Source: a bacterium BMS3Abin02 (GTDB lineage Bacteria > Actinomycetota > Acidimicrobiia > Spongiisociales > UBA4744). Taken from it: a stretch of DNA of 64,000 nucleotides. Shown in pieces: positions 44,372 through 53,062 of the stretch (the stretch's first letter is position 1; each line of letters opens with the position of its first letter). The notes under the pieces are model-generated. The model did no database searches, was not told the origin of the DNA, and saw only the letters and a program-made list of their open reading frames with translations. The position numbers were made by a program, and so were the translations under genes. The DNA lies in assembly GCA_002897675.1 (NCBI GenBank), contig BDSU01000039.1, forward strand, positions 81,725-145,724, read 5' to 3'.

Positions 44372-45205
44372 TCAGTCGACGAGAGTGACGCAGTCCGCGT
44401 CTTCGACGACGATGCCGTCTCGGATCAGACCTTTGAGCGCGTCCTCCACACGCACGGCGGGAACACTCTCGATCAGGTTCGATCGGTGGACATGACCGTG
44501 CGAGATGAGGCATCGTAGGACTGCTCCTCTGGCCTGTCGGATCGATCCGTCGAACCGGCCTTGCGTCCTTGGGGCCGCGTAGACGTCGGGCCTCGTGCAC
44601 CACGACGCCACCGGACAGGAACGGCAGGCGGGCTCACGCGGACGACAGAGCGTGGCGCCGAGATCCATGACAGCCTGGTTCCAGTCGGCTGCCGCTCCGG
44701 TCGCGAGCACGTTGGCGGCGACGTCTGCCAGGTCTCGACCGTCAAGAGGGCGTCCGACCCAGCGGCTGAGCACACGACGCAGATTCGTGTCGACCGCGGG
44801 GACCTGTTCGCCGAAAGCGAAGCAGGCGACGGCTGCGGCCGTGTAGGGGCCGACACCGGGCAGCGATCGCAGCGTCTCGGCGGTGGTGGGCCAACCAGCA
44901 GCCTCGATGATGCGGGCTGCTTCACGCAGTCGAAGAGCGCGGTTGTTGTATCCGAGACCCGACCACGCGATCAGCATCTCCGCAGCGTCGGCTCGAGCGG
45001 CCGATGCGGGGTCGGGGAATCGGTCCAGAAACCGAGAGTACGCTTCGGCCACCCGAGAGGCCTGAGTCTGCTGGAGCATGACCTCGCTGACGAGGATCTG
45101 CCACGGATCTTCGGTCTGTCTCCAGGGCAGATTGCGTCCCATGCGGCCGTACCACTCGAGCAGGGCGTCGTTGCGAATGGGTATCTCCGACTCGCTCGGC
45201 CTCAA
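44372..45205 (-). CDS. mutY: A/G-specific adenine glycosylase
   Basis: A 277-residue base-excision enzyme removing A opposite 8-oxoG. NLPWRQTEDPWQILVSEVMLQQTQ is the family opening, the HhH is LPGVGPYTAAAV, the catalytic Asp is in VPAVDTNLRRV, and the [4Fe-4S] loop is CRPREPACRSCPVASWC. The protein ends after a short winged-helix-like tail and lacks the NUDIX-like 8-oxoG domain of E. coli MutY (350 residues), as in some other short MutY forms. The ATG overlaps the pknB stop (ATGA). Confidence 0.95.
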   Translation of the reverse strand: MRPSESEIPIRNDALLEWYGRMGRNLPWRQTEDPWQILVSEVMLQQTQASRVAEAYSRFLDRFPDPASAARADAAEMLIAWSGLGYNNRALRLREAARIIEAAGWPTTAETLRSLPGVGPYTAAAVACFAFGEQVPAVDTNLRRVLSRWVGRPLDGRDLADVAANVLATGAAADWNQAVMDLGATLCRPREPACRSCPVASWCTRPDVYAAPRTQGRFDGSIRQARGAVLRCLISHGHVHRSNLIESVPAVRVEDALKGLIRDGIVVEDADCVTLVD

Positions 45206-47103
45206 GGCGCCGTCGTTGTCGTCGTGGATGAGGTCGTCGTGGTCGGAGGTGCCTTTCCGAGGGTCACCTGTACGATCGTGGCAGGCTTGACCTCGTTCCC
45301 CGGGGTGATCGACTGTGTGACCACCTTGCCGTCCTGCTCGGGTCCCGTCTCCACCGTGGTTGCGCTGACACCGAGCTGGAGCCCGACGGCTTCGAGCGCA
45401 GAGCGCGCCTGATCTTGCGTCATGCCTGTGAGATCGGGTACGGCAACCGGTTGAGGACCTTTGGAGATGACCACGGTGATAGGTGAGCCTGCCGGAAGTG
45501 GCTCGCCTGCACCGGGTTCGGTGCGAATCACGAGGCCTGCCGGCTGTTCGTCGGAGTACTCATACTGAAACTCGGGGAGGAGTCCTTCGTTGCCAAGGAG
45601 GAATCCGACGTCACCCTCGGAGCGGCCGGGCAACTGGGCGGGGATCGTGATGATCGCCGGCCCGTCGGAGACCGTGATAGTCACCACCGTATCCGGGGCG
45701 TATTTCTCCCCGGGAGCCGGATCCTGGTCGATCACCTGGCCCTTTGGCGCCGTCGGATCGGGTCTCCTGATGGTCTTCACGATGAATTTGTTCTGGGTGA
45801 TGAGGTCGATGGCGACCGCCTCCGACTCACCGACCAGGGGAGGAACGGGGGAGGCCTTTGGACCGATCGAAATGAGCACTTTCACCAGGGAACCGGGGTC
45901 CTTTTCGGTGAAAGCCGGAGGGTCCGTTCCGACGACCATGTCCTTGGGAACAGACGAGCTCTCGGTGTTCTTCGGGATGGCCGTGAATCCTGCTTTCTGG
46001 ACCTCGATCATGGCGTCGGACAGCGTTCGCCCTGCGACGTCGGGCACCGACACGGTGATCGGTTCCGGTGGTGCGGAAGGAAGTTGCTGGAGGAGGAGAA
46101 AGATCCCCACGCCGAGTGCAACCAGCAGGGCGAATGCAGTGATGACGAACGGCAACTGGCTTCGCGGACCCCGGTCCTGCTGGACTTGTCGGTAGACACC
46201 GTCGGGTGAAGAGGTTGCAGGGGGAAGACCGACCGGAGGCATCATCTGGGTCGGAGCGTTCGAGGAGACGGCACCGGGTGTTTCCCCCCTGAGAAACAGC
46301 AGCAGATCTTGTCGGATCTCCTCCGCTGTTTGGTAGCGGGTATCCGGGTTCTTGTCGAGAGCGTGGAGGACGATGCGGTCCAGGTCCGGTGATACGTCCG
46401 GGTTGACGGCCGAAGGTGCGGACACGGCGGTCGAGACGTGCTGATAGGCGACCGATACGGGAGACTCACCCGAGAATGGGGGGTGTCCTGCAAGCATCTC
46501 GTACAACACCACGCCGAGCGAGTAGAGATCGGACCGTTCGTCGGCAGGGACGCCTTGCGCCTGTTCTGGAGAGAAGTAGGTGGCGGTCCCGATCACCGCT
46601 CCGGTTTTTGTCAGCTCCGACGAGTCGTCCCAGGCGCGGGCAATCCCGAAATCGGTCACTTTCACCGTCCCATCCCCGGTGAGCATGATGTTGCCCGGCT
46701 TGATGTCGCGATGAACGACACCGGCACGGTGCGCGACCGAGAGTGCTGCAGCAACCTCCGATGCGATCTCGACGGCTCGGCGGGGAAGGAGAGGTCCTTC
46801 CGCCTTGAGGACGTCGCGAACGGATCGTCCGTCGACCAGTTCCATGACGATGAAATACGTCCCGGCCTCCTGGCCCCAGTCGAAGATCCCGACGATATTG
46901 GGATGGCTCAGGTTGGCGGCCGCCTGTGCCTCCCTGCGAAAGCGCCGAACGAACGCCTCGTCGGTTGCGTATTGGGAATGGAGCATCTTGACCGCAACCC
47001 TGCGGCCGAGGAGGGTATCTCGGGCTTCGAACACGTCTGCCATGCCGCCTCTCGCCAGGTGCGAGAGGAGTTCATAGCGGTCGGCCAGGACGGTGTGTTC
47101 CAT
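45202..47103 (-). CDS. pknB: PASTA-domain Ser/Thr protein kinase PknB
   Basis: A 633-residue transmembrane kinase. The kinase domain (1-275) is intact: glycine loop LARGGMADVF, Lys39, HRDIKPGN, DFG and an SPEQA activation segment. A membrane helix follows near 320-345, then four PASTA repeats (about 345-615) and a Thr-rich tail. PASTA domains sense muropeptides/lipid II; PknB phosphorylates CwlM, FhaA and other wall regulators in mycobacteria. It lies 27 bp after pbpA. There is no second kinase (pknA) in the cluster. Confidence 0.96.
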   Translation of the reverse strand: MEHTVLADRYELLSHLARGGMADVFEARDTLLGRRVAVKMLHSQYATDEAFVRRFRREAQAAANLSHPNIVGIFDWGQEAGTYFIVMELVDGRSVRDVLKAEGPLLPRRAVEIASEVAAALSVAHRAGVVHRDIKPGNIMLTGDGTVKVTDFGIARAWDDSSELTKTGAVIGTATYFSPEQAQGVPADERSDLYSLGVVLYEMLAGHPPFSGESPVSVAYQHVSTAVSAPSAVNPDVSPDLDRIVLHALDKNPDTRYQTAEEIRQDLLLFLRGETPGAVSSNAPTQMMPPVGLPPATSSPDGVYRQVQQDRGPRSQLPFVITAFALLVALGVGIFLLLQQLPSAPPEPITVSVPDVAGRTLSDAMIEVQKAGFTAIPKNTESSSVPKDMVVGTDPPAFTEKDPGSLVKVLISIGPKASPVPPLVGESEAVAIDLITQNKFIVKTIRRPDPTAPKGQVIDQDPAPGEKYAPDTVVTITVSDGPAIITIPAQLPGRSEGDVGFLLGNEGLLPEFQYEYSDEQPAGLVIRTEPGAGEPLPAGSPITVVISKGPQPVAVPDLTGMTQDQARSALEAVGLQLGVSATTVETGPEQDGKVVTQSITPGNEVKPATIVQVTLGKAPPTTTTSSTTTTTAP

Positions 47104-47130
47104 CGTTCGTAGATTGTAGGGCCGACCGGG

Positions 47131-48576
47131 TCAGGTGCGACCCTGGAGCCAGAAGTCGAGGATCTTCTGCGCGATGGGCGCGGCGACCGAACCGCCGGTG
47201 GCGTTCTCTCCGGCACCCTCCACGAGCACGGCAAGTGCGATGGTCGGGCTGTCGACGGGGGCAAAGGCGATGAACCAGACGTCGGGCGATCCCGATGAGG
47301 TCTCGGCGGTGCCCGTCTTGCCGGCCACGCGGACGTTTGGAACGGTCGCCCTGGTACCGGTGCCGGAGGCGACGACCCCCTCCATCAGTTGGGCAACGAT
47401 CGTGGCGGTTGCGGACGAAACGGTGCGGGACAGGAGTTTCGGGGTACGTTCGACGACGGTCGTTCCGGACGCGTCGACGACACGGCTGACGAGGTAGGGC
47501 TGCATCAGGAGGCCGTTGTTGGCGATGGCGGCGGAAACCATCGCCATCTCGAGCGGTGTCGCCCGGACATCACGCTGCCCGATGGCGCTCTGGGCGAGTG
47601 CAGGACCGTCGAGGTCCGCCGGATCAGGGAAGAAAGATGCCTGCACGGGTAACTCGAACACCGGTGCTGTGTCAAAGCCGAAGGACATGGCGGTATCGGC
47701 GAGTGTTGCCGCTCCGAGGTCGAGGCCGAGCATCGCGAAGATCGTGTTGCACGATCTTCGAAAGGCGATGTCGAGGGTGACGTGCGTTCCGTCTACGCAC
47801 GGGCCCCGCTCGTAGTTGCGGATCGCACTCGTAGAACCGGGAAGGGGAAATTCGGTCGGGTCGAGAAAGTCGGTGTCGGGACCGGCGACACCATTCTCGA
47901 TCGCCGAAGCGGCAACGATGACCTTGAACGTCGATCCGGGAGGGTAGGTCCGTCCGATGGCACGGTTGGCCAGCGGTTCGTCCGGATCGTCGAGAAGGAG
48001 GCTGCGCAACCTGGCCGCGTCGGGCGCGAGCATCGCTTCTGGATCGAATGAAGGTGTCGACACCATGGCGAGGACGGCGCCCGTCGAGGGATCGATGGCA
48101 ACCACCGAGCCTTTACGTTCACCGAGTGCCTCGAACGCTGTCTTCTGGAGGCCGTCGTCGAGTGTGAGTTGCAGGCTCTTGGGGCGGAGATCTTTGCCCA
48201 TCAGAGCGGTGATCACGTCCGAGAGAGTGAGGTCGCGTCGCGATCGGAGATCTCCCGCGTAGACGCGTTCGAGGCCCTCGTCTCCAAAGAGAAGCGACGA
48301 GTATCCGACGAGCTGTGCGAAAGCGGGTCCCTCGGGATACGTTCGGGTGAACCGGGAGGGGTCGTTCGGATTGGCGATCGAACGGGCGAGAACCGTGCCG
48401 TCAGCGGTGACGATCAGGCCGCGTTCCTTACCGGTGATGCTTGCAGCGACCCTCGAGTTCAAGGGATTGTCCCGATATCGGGAGGTGTCGATCGCCTGGA
48501 TGTAGGTCACGTTCAAGATCAGGAGAGCAAACGCGACGAACAGGACCGCTGCGACGCGACGGATCGGCCCGTTCAT
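47131..48576 (-). CDS. pbpA: penicillin-binding protein PbpA (class B transpeptidase)
   Basis: A 481-residue class-B PBP: one N-terminal membrane helix (VAAVLFVAFALLILNVTYIQ), a dimerisation domain, and a transpeptidase domain with PPGSTFK (nucleophile Ser), SCN and GKTGTAE motifs. It partners RodA, whose gene overlaps it by ATGA. It cross-links peptidoglycan during elongation or division. Position matches pbpA of Mycobacterium and Streptomyces. Confidence 0.96.
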   Translation of the reverse strand: MNGPIRRVAAVLFVAFALLILNVTYIQAIDTSRYRDNPLNSRVAASITGKERGLIVTADGTVLARSIANPNDPSRFTRTYPEGPAFAQLVGYSSLLFGDEGLERVYAGDLRSRRDLTLSDVITALMGKDLRPKSLQLTLDDGLQKTAFEALGERKGSVVAIDPSTGAVLAMVSTPSFDPEAMLAPDAARLRSLLLDDPDEPLANRAIGRTYPPGSTFKVIVAASAIENGVAGPDTDFLDPTEFPLPGSTSAIRNYERGPCVDGTHVTLDIAFRRSCNTIFAMLGLDLGAATLADTAMSFGFDTAPVFELPVQASFFPDPADLDGPALAQSAIGQRDVRATPLEMAMVSAAIANNGLLMQPYLVSRVVDASGTTVVERTPKLLSRTVSSATATIVAQLMEGVVASGTGTRATVPNVRVAGKTGTAETSSGSPDVWFIAFAPVDSPTIALAVLVEGAGENATGGSVAAPIAQKILDFWLQGRT

Positions 48577-49868
48577 GTCTGTTCCTCGTGGGAGACGCGG
48601 GCGAGGAGCGCCAGGATCAGGAAGTTCGCCACCAGGGACGAGCCTCCGTAGGACATGAATGGCAAGGTGATGCCGGTGAGGGGAAGCAGTCTGGTGACTC
48701 CGGCGATGATCAGGAACGCCTGCAACCCGAGGACGAACGACAGCCCGAAGGCGAGGAGCTTGCGGAACAGGTCCCGCGATCGAAGTGCCACACCGAATCC
48801 GACGGCGACGAGCAGTGCGAAGATCGAAATGACGGCGACGCTTCCGGCGAGGCCCAACTCTTCACCGATCGCCGAGAAGATGAAGTCGGTCCTTGCGGCG
48901 GGAATTCGATCCGGCGTGCCGACGCCGAGTCCTGATCCGGAGAGACTGCCGGACCCGAGGGCAAACAGGCTCTGGAGTATTTGGTAGCCGGTGTCGGTCG
49001 GATCTGCAAAAGGGCGGAGCCAGGCGGAGATGCGCCGGGCGACGTATGGGAGAGCAATTGCAGCCCCGGCCGCTCCGATGAGGAAGAGTGACCCGCCGGT
49101 CGTGAGATAGGCCTTGCGGTTGGTGGCCACGTACAGCATCGAGATGAAGACGGCGAAGAGAAGCAGTGACGCACCGAGATCCCGTTGGAAGACGAGGATT
49201 CCGAAGCTGGCGACCCATGCGAGGAGCAACGGGATGAGATGTCGCGGTTCCGGAATCGTGAATCTTCCGAGCCGACGGGTCGATGCCGCCAGCGCCGGAC
49301 GGCGCTCCGAAAGGTAGGAGGCGAGGAAGATGACCAGGACGATCTTGGCGATCTCTCCCGGTTGGAAGTTGAGGGTGAGCGGTCCGACGACGAGCGTTGT
49401 CCAGAGGCGCGATCCGCCTGCAACGACTCCGCGAACGGGAAAGCCCCAATCGGTCGGCAGCATCGGTAGCAGTAGAAGACCGATGGAGATCGTGAGAGAC
49501 GTGTAACGGTATCGACGCAAAGGGGCGATGCCGGTGCGCCGGACGGCGAACAGCAGCAGGGTGGCGAGGCCGGCGGCGATCAGCAGCCACCAGCGCTGGA
49601 GTGCGGCGAACCTCGGACTGATTCGGTACACCTCGACGAATCCGAGGGCGGTGAGGATGGCCGCAAGGGGGAGGAGGAACGGACTCGCTCCAGCCGACCA
49701 GCGCCGGATGGCGATGTGGAGAGAACCGAACGAGACGGCGAAGACGACGAAGGTCAGCGCGACTTGAGCATCGATACCGCCGCCCTGAGCCAGGTTGACC
49801 AGGCCGACTCCCATCGAGGCGATGACCGTCGCTCCGAGGAGGAGGGCGGCCTCGGCATCCCGGTTCAC
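48573..49868 (-). CDS. rodA: RodA/FtsW-family peptidoglycan glycosyltransferase
   Basis: A 431-residue SEDS protein with about ten to twelve membrane helices. Signatures: LTLNFQPGEIAKIVLVIFLASYL, FIFSAIGEELGLAGS and LPFMSYGGSSL. The polymerase Asp is probably in VFQRDLGASLLLF. Start GTG 49868 shares a GTGA overlap with the pstP stop. Works with PbpA in the same operon. A longer upstream frame looks spurious. Confidence 0.95.
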   Translation of the reverse strand: MNRDAEAALLLGATVIASMGVGLVNLAQGGGIDAQVALTFVVFAVSFGSLHIAIRRWSAGASPFLLPLAAILTALGFVEVYRISPRFAALQRWWLLIAAGLATLLLFAVRRTGIAPLRRYRYTSLTISIGLLLLPMLPTDWGFPVRGVVAGGSRLWTTLVVGPLTLNFQPGEIAKIVLVIFLASYLSERRPALAASTRRLGRFTIPEPRHLIPLLLAWVASFGILVFQRDLGASLLLFAVFISMLYVATNRKAYLTTGGSLFLIGAAGAAIALPYVARRISAWLRPFADPTDTGYQILQSLFALGSGSLSGSGLGVGTPDRIPAARTDFIFSAIGEELGLAGSVAVISIFALLVAVGFGVALRSRDLFRKLLAFGLSFVLGLQAFLIIAGVTRLLPLTGITLPFMSYGGSSLVANFLILALLARVSHEEQT

Positions 49869-50572
49869 GGCCGTGTGTCGACGACTACGACGGTGACGTT
49901 GTCGTAGCCGCCGGCCGCATTGGCAGCTTCGATCAGGCTCCACACCGCCTGATCTGGTGTCCCGTCTGCCAGCCTTGCTGCGATGTCGTCATCGGTGATC
50001 ATCGAACTGAGCCCGTCGGTGCAGAGCAGCAATCGATCACCTGGTTGAAGATCTTCGGTGAGCACATCAACTTCCACGGTTCTGGAGAGGCCGAGGGCGC
50101 GCGTCAACATGCTGCGCTGTGGATGGCGTGCGACGTCCTCCGGCCTGATCTTGCCTGCCGCCAGGTATTCGGCGACAACGGAGTGGTCGGTGGTGAGTTG
50201 GCGGAGCACGCCTGTACGGAGGAGATAGGCACGGCTGTCTCCCACATGCCCGATGGAGACACTGCCGTTCGGGTCGAGTTCGGCGATCGTGAGAGTGGTG
50301 CCCATGCCGGCGAGGCGCCGATTCTCCTCGGCAGCGTCGACGATCGCGTCATTCGCCGCTGCGATTCGTTCCTCGACACTGCCGCTTGTTCCAATGGCGA
50401 CGTCGATGGCTTTGGACGAAGCGATTTCACCGGCGACGTGGCCGCCCATACCGTCGGCGACGGCGAAGACCGACCGAGTGTCGGAACTGCCGCTCGTCTG
50501 AGGATAGAGGTGATCTTCGTTGTTCGTGCGCACTCGCCCCTGGTGAGTTCCGCTTGCCCAGGTGAAGGTCAT
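49865..50572 (-). CDS. pstP: PP2C-type protein phosphatase PstP
   Basis: A 235-residue PP2C phosphatase with metal-binding motifs RVRTNNEDH, AVADGMGGH, GHVGDSRAYLL, LLCTDGLSS and GGYDNVTVVVV. It reverses PknB phosphorylation. It lacks the C-terminal membrane helix and extracellular part found in the roughly 500-residue M. tuberculosis PstP, so the enzyme here is soluble. It starts within the fhaB stop (ATGA). Confidence 0.95.
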   Translation of the reverse strand: MTFTWASGTHQGRVRTNNEDHLYPQTSGSSDTRSVFAVADGMGGHVAGEIASSKAIDVAIGTSGSVEERIAAANDAIVDAAEENRRLAGMGTTLTIAELDPNGSVSIGHVGDSRAYLLRTGVLRQLTTDHSVVAEYLAAGKIRPEDVARHPQRSMLTRALGLSRTVEVDVLTEDLQPGDRLLLCTDGLSSMITDDDIAARLADGTPDQAVWSLIEAANAAGGYDNVTVVVVDTRP

Positions 50573-50985
50573 CGCACCTCCATGACCGTGTTGCCGACTT
50601 GGATGGCGTCGCCTTTCGTAAGGGTGAGCGGTGTTCCCACCCTTCTTCCGTTCACGTAGGTTCCGTTCGTGCTTCCGAGGTCATGCACGACGATACCTTC
50701 GGGCCGCCGGATCAGTCGAAGATGGAACTCGGACGCATACGCGTCTTCGAGGACGACATCTGCCTGCGGACTCCTCCCAAGCACGATGGACCCATGAACG
50801 GCGATCCGTTCACCGGCTTGAGAGTCCGATCGAACGATGACGACTTCTTCGCCGGGACGTGCCCGAGTGCGCCATCCTTCGGTCCCGCCCAGGTGGGCGG
50901 CAACGGCCCGCGCCACCTGCCACACGAATAGATAGACGAACGCGAGAAAGATGAGCTTGAGGAGTGTGAGCAGCAGTGCCGGCAC
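50569..50985 (-). CDS. fhaB: FHA-domain protein FhaB (FipA)
   Basis: A 138-residue protein with one N-terminal membrane helix (LLLTLLKLIFLAFVYLFVW) and a C-terminal FHA domain (IVLGRSPQADVVLEDAYASE, LGSTNGTYVNG). FHA domains bind phospho-Thr; FipA links FtsZ and FtsQ in mycobacteria. GTG 50985 is chosen for GGGAGG upstream and because it starts at the helix. Overlaps pstP by ATGA. Confidence 0.93.
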   Translation of the reverse strand: MPALLLTLLKLIFLAFVYLFVWQVARAVAAHLGGTEGWRTRARPGEEVVIVRSDSQAGERIAVHGSIVLGRSPQADVVLEDAYASEFHLRLIRRPEGIVVHDLGSTNGTYVNGRRVGTPLTLTKGDAIQVGNTVMEVR

Positions 50986-51076
50986 CTGTTCCTCCCTGGT
51001 GACCGTCGAACAATACCTGTCATGAGGACAACCCGGTGCGTGCTCGCGAAAGCACCGAGCCCATCTCGACCCGTTG

Positions 51077-51721
51077 TCATGGTGTTCGAAGGTCGAACGT
51101 GGCCGGACCGAAAGACACGACGGCGCCATCATCGATGGAGACCGGTATCGTGATCGTGCCGCCGTCCACGGAGGTCCCGTTGGCGGAGTCTAGGTCGTTG
51201 ATCCAGATGCGACCTCCTTCTCGCCAGATGAGCGCATGAAGACGACTGATCTCGGCATCAGCGATCGAGACGTCACAATCCTCAGACCGGCCGACGAGCA
51301 CCCTGTTGTAGATCAGCTGATACGGCGCGCCCGACTGCGGTACGAGACGTCCCCAGGGGGGACGCGGTCCCGGCGCTCGCTCTGATCTGCAGGAGATCTC
51401 GGTTCTGGCCATCTGATCCGAGTGCTCGATGAGGACGCCGGCGGGCCCGTTGAGACGCCAGCCGCGTTCCATTGCCGTCTCTTCGAGGAGGTGTTCGAGG
51501 TGGCGAGGAAGCGCGTCGGGCACCGTTTGGGCAGTGTGAACGGTGAGGACATAGCGGTTCGGGATGGCCGGCCCGGCCGGTTCCTGCTCGATCGCGAGAT
51601 CGGCCTCCCGGAGGAGGCGAATCCCAAACTCGGAAGGGTGCAGGGGACCTCCGAACATCGCACCCGCGAGGCCGTCGACGAGGCGTTCGATGCGCCGTTC
51701 CACGTTACGAGCGGTTCCCAT
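51077..51721 (-). CDS. fhaA: FHA-domain protein FhaA with DUF3662 domain
   Basis: A 214-residue protein: an N-terminal DUF3662 domain (residues 1-115, GTARNVERRIERLVDGLAG and HPSEFGIRLLREA) and a C-terminal FHA domain (VLVGRSEDCDVSIADAEISR, DLDSANGTSVDGG). The central linker is short compared with the 500-residue mycobacterial FhaA. In mycobacteria FhaA binds the phosphorylated MurJ pseudokinase tail, and such a tail is encoded at 15685. First gene of the fhaA-fhaB-pstP-rodA-pbpA-pknB-mutY run. Confidence 0.93.
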   Translation of the reverse strand: MGTARNVERRIERLVDGLAGAMFGGPLHPSEFGIRLLREADLAIEQEPAGPAIPNRYVLTVHTAQTVPDALPRHLEHLLEETAMERGWRLNGPAGVLIEHSDQMARTEISCRSERAPGPRPPWGRLVPQSGAPYQLIYNRVLVGRSEDCDVSIADAEISRLHALIWREGGRIWINDLDSANGTSVDGGTITIPVSIDDGAVVSFGPATFDLRTP

Positions 51722-51727
51722 CGTGCC

Positions 51728-51733
51728 ATTGTA
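51728..51733 (-). promoter_or_regulatory. fhaA -10 box, leaderless start
   Basis: TACAAT lies six bases before the fhaA ATG with no Shine-Dalgarno between, so transcription should start at or next to the A of ATG. No good -35 is visible at 17-18 bp. Confidence 0.55.
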
Positions 51734-51822
51734 TTCACGGTCTCGCAGGACCCTATGGGCCGGTGTAGTCGCTGTGTCTCGTAGGGAAGAGGCATTCGGC
51801 ACCGTGCTACGATGTCGTGCCC

Positions 51823-51906
51823 GGGCGAGTGGCGGAATTGGCAGACGCGCAGGCTTCAGGTGCCTGTGAGCTTACGCTCGTGGGGGTTCAAGTCCCCCCT
51901 CGCCCA
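51823..51906 (+). tRNA. tRNA-Leu(CAG)
   Basis: An 84-nt class-II tRNA: acceptor GGGCGAG/CTCGCCC, discriminator A, D-arm GTGGCGGAATTGGCAGAC, anticodon loop TTCAGGT (CAG), long variable arm TGAGCTTACGCTCG, T-arm GGGGTTCAAGTCCCC. No encoded CCA. Confidence 0.96.
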
Positions 51907-51910
51907 CGAC

Positions 51911-52921
51911 GTGTTCCCTAACACCGCCCAACGACGGCGTGGACGTCGACGCACCGCCGTAATTCTGAGCATCGTGACCGCGGTTGTCCTTGTGTTCCTG
52001 GCAGCCGGTCGGTTGCGCAGCGACACGCGTGCCTCGATCGCCTATCTCGTGGAGGCAAACGCGACGGTTACGGGCTACAGGGACTTGGCTCAGCGGTTCC
52101 AGGGGCAGATCTTGACGAGGTTGGCGGTGGCCCAGCGCGAGGACATCCAGCTGCTGATGGACCAGTACGTGGCGGATGCAGCCGGTGAGGCCGCCGGGTT
52201 GCGGAGAATGAGTGAACCGGCGTCGATCGCGGCGGCCGCAGCGGCCCTCGACCTGGCGCTGACCTCCTGGGAAGAGGGATTGCAGTCGTTTACGCAGGGC
52301 CTGTTTGCAGTCGTGGACCAGCCGGACACCGAGACATCGGTCGAGGAGCTATCGATGGCGTTGGCCGAATTGCAGGTGGGTGACCTGGCCTACGCGCGAT
52401 TCCTGGATGCGGTGGAGGAGCTGGGAACCAGGATCGACTTGCCCGTCGAGTTCCCTGAAGTCGTGTTTCTCCCCCCGCGACTGGGGGCACTTCGTCACGT
52501 GACAGGAATCGTTGCCGTCGTGAAGGATGCACGAGGCATGGCGTTGCGACGCGACCTCGAGATCTCGGCAGTGAAACTCGAACCACAAGAGGTGGGGACC
52601 GATGACAACGGCGACCTGATCCTTCCGGCCACGGAGTCGCTGCTCCTGCGAACGAGTGTCGGCAACCTGGGAAACCAGAACGAAAGAAACATCCGGGTGT
52701 CGGTCACGTTGCAGAGCTCTGACGGTTCGATCTTGTACCAGGAAACGACTGATCTGGAAGGTCTCGCCCCGAGAGGCTCGACGACGGTGGACTTCTCCGC
52801 TCTGCCGGTGACTGCAGGGGAGCGCTATACGATCCTGGTCGCCGTTACGGTGCTCCCGAGCGATGTGGACACGAGCAACAACGTCCGTCAGATCAAGATT
52901 CGTGTGAACGAACCGTCCTGA
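51911..52921 (+). CDS. membrane-anchored protein with C-terminal CARDB-like beta-sandwich
   Basis: A 336-residue protein starting with GTG 51911, only 4 bp beyond tRNA-Leu. A basic N-terminus precedes one membrane helix (AVILSIVTAVVLVFLAAGRL), then an alpha-helical region (residues 45-180) and a C-terminal sandwich of about 90 residues (LLLRTSVGNLGNQNERNIRVSV, VLPSDVDTSNNVRQIKIRV) resembling CARDB domains. Probably external. Function unknown; it lies between tRNA-Leu and serS. Confidence 0.8.
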   Translation: MFPNTAQRRRGRRRTAVILSIVTAVVLVFLAAGRLRSDTRASIAYLVEANATVTGYRDLAQRFQGQILTRLAVAQREDIQLLMDQYVADAAGEAAGLRRMSEPASIAAAAAALDLALTSWEEGLQSFTQGLFAVVDQPDTETSVEELSMALAELQVGDLAYARFLDAVEELGTRIDLPVEFPEVVFLPPRLGALRHVTGIVAVVKDARGMALRRDLEISAVKLEPQEVGTDDNGDLILPATESLLLRTSVGNLGNQNERNIRVSVTLQSSDGSILYQETTDLEGLAPRGSTTVDFSALPVTAGERYTILVAVTVLPSDVDTSNNVRQIKIRVNEPS

Positions 52922-53062
52922 GTGTCGAGCTCTCGGTTGTCAGCTCTCGGTCATCGGTGGTTGACGCAGTGCCATCTTGTTGGGAACGCTTCGACGGTCG
53001 GCTGCTGGCTGCTGACGGGAATATCGGCTGTCGCTTCAGCTTGCGCCGTTAGCATCTGATCC

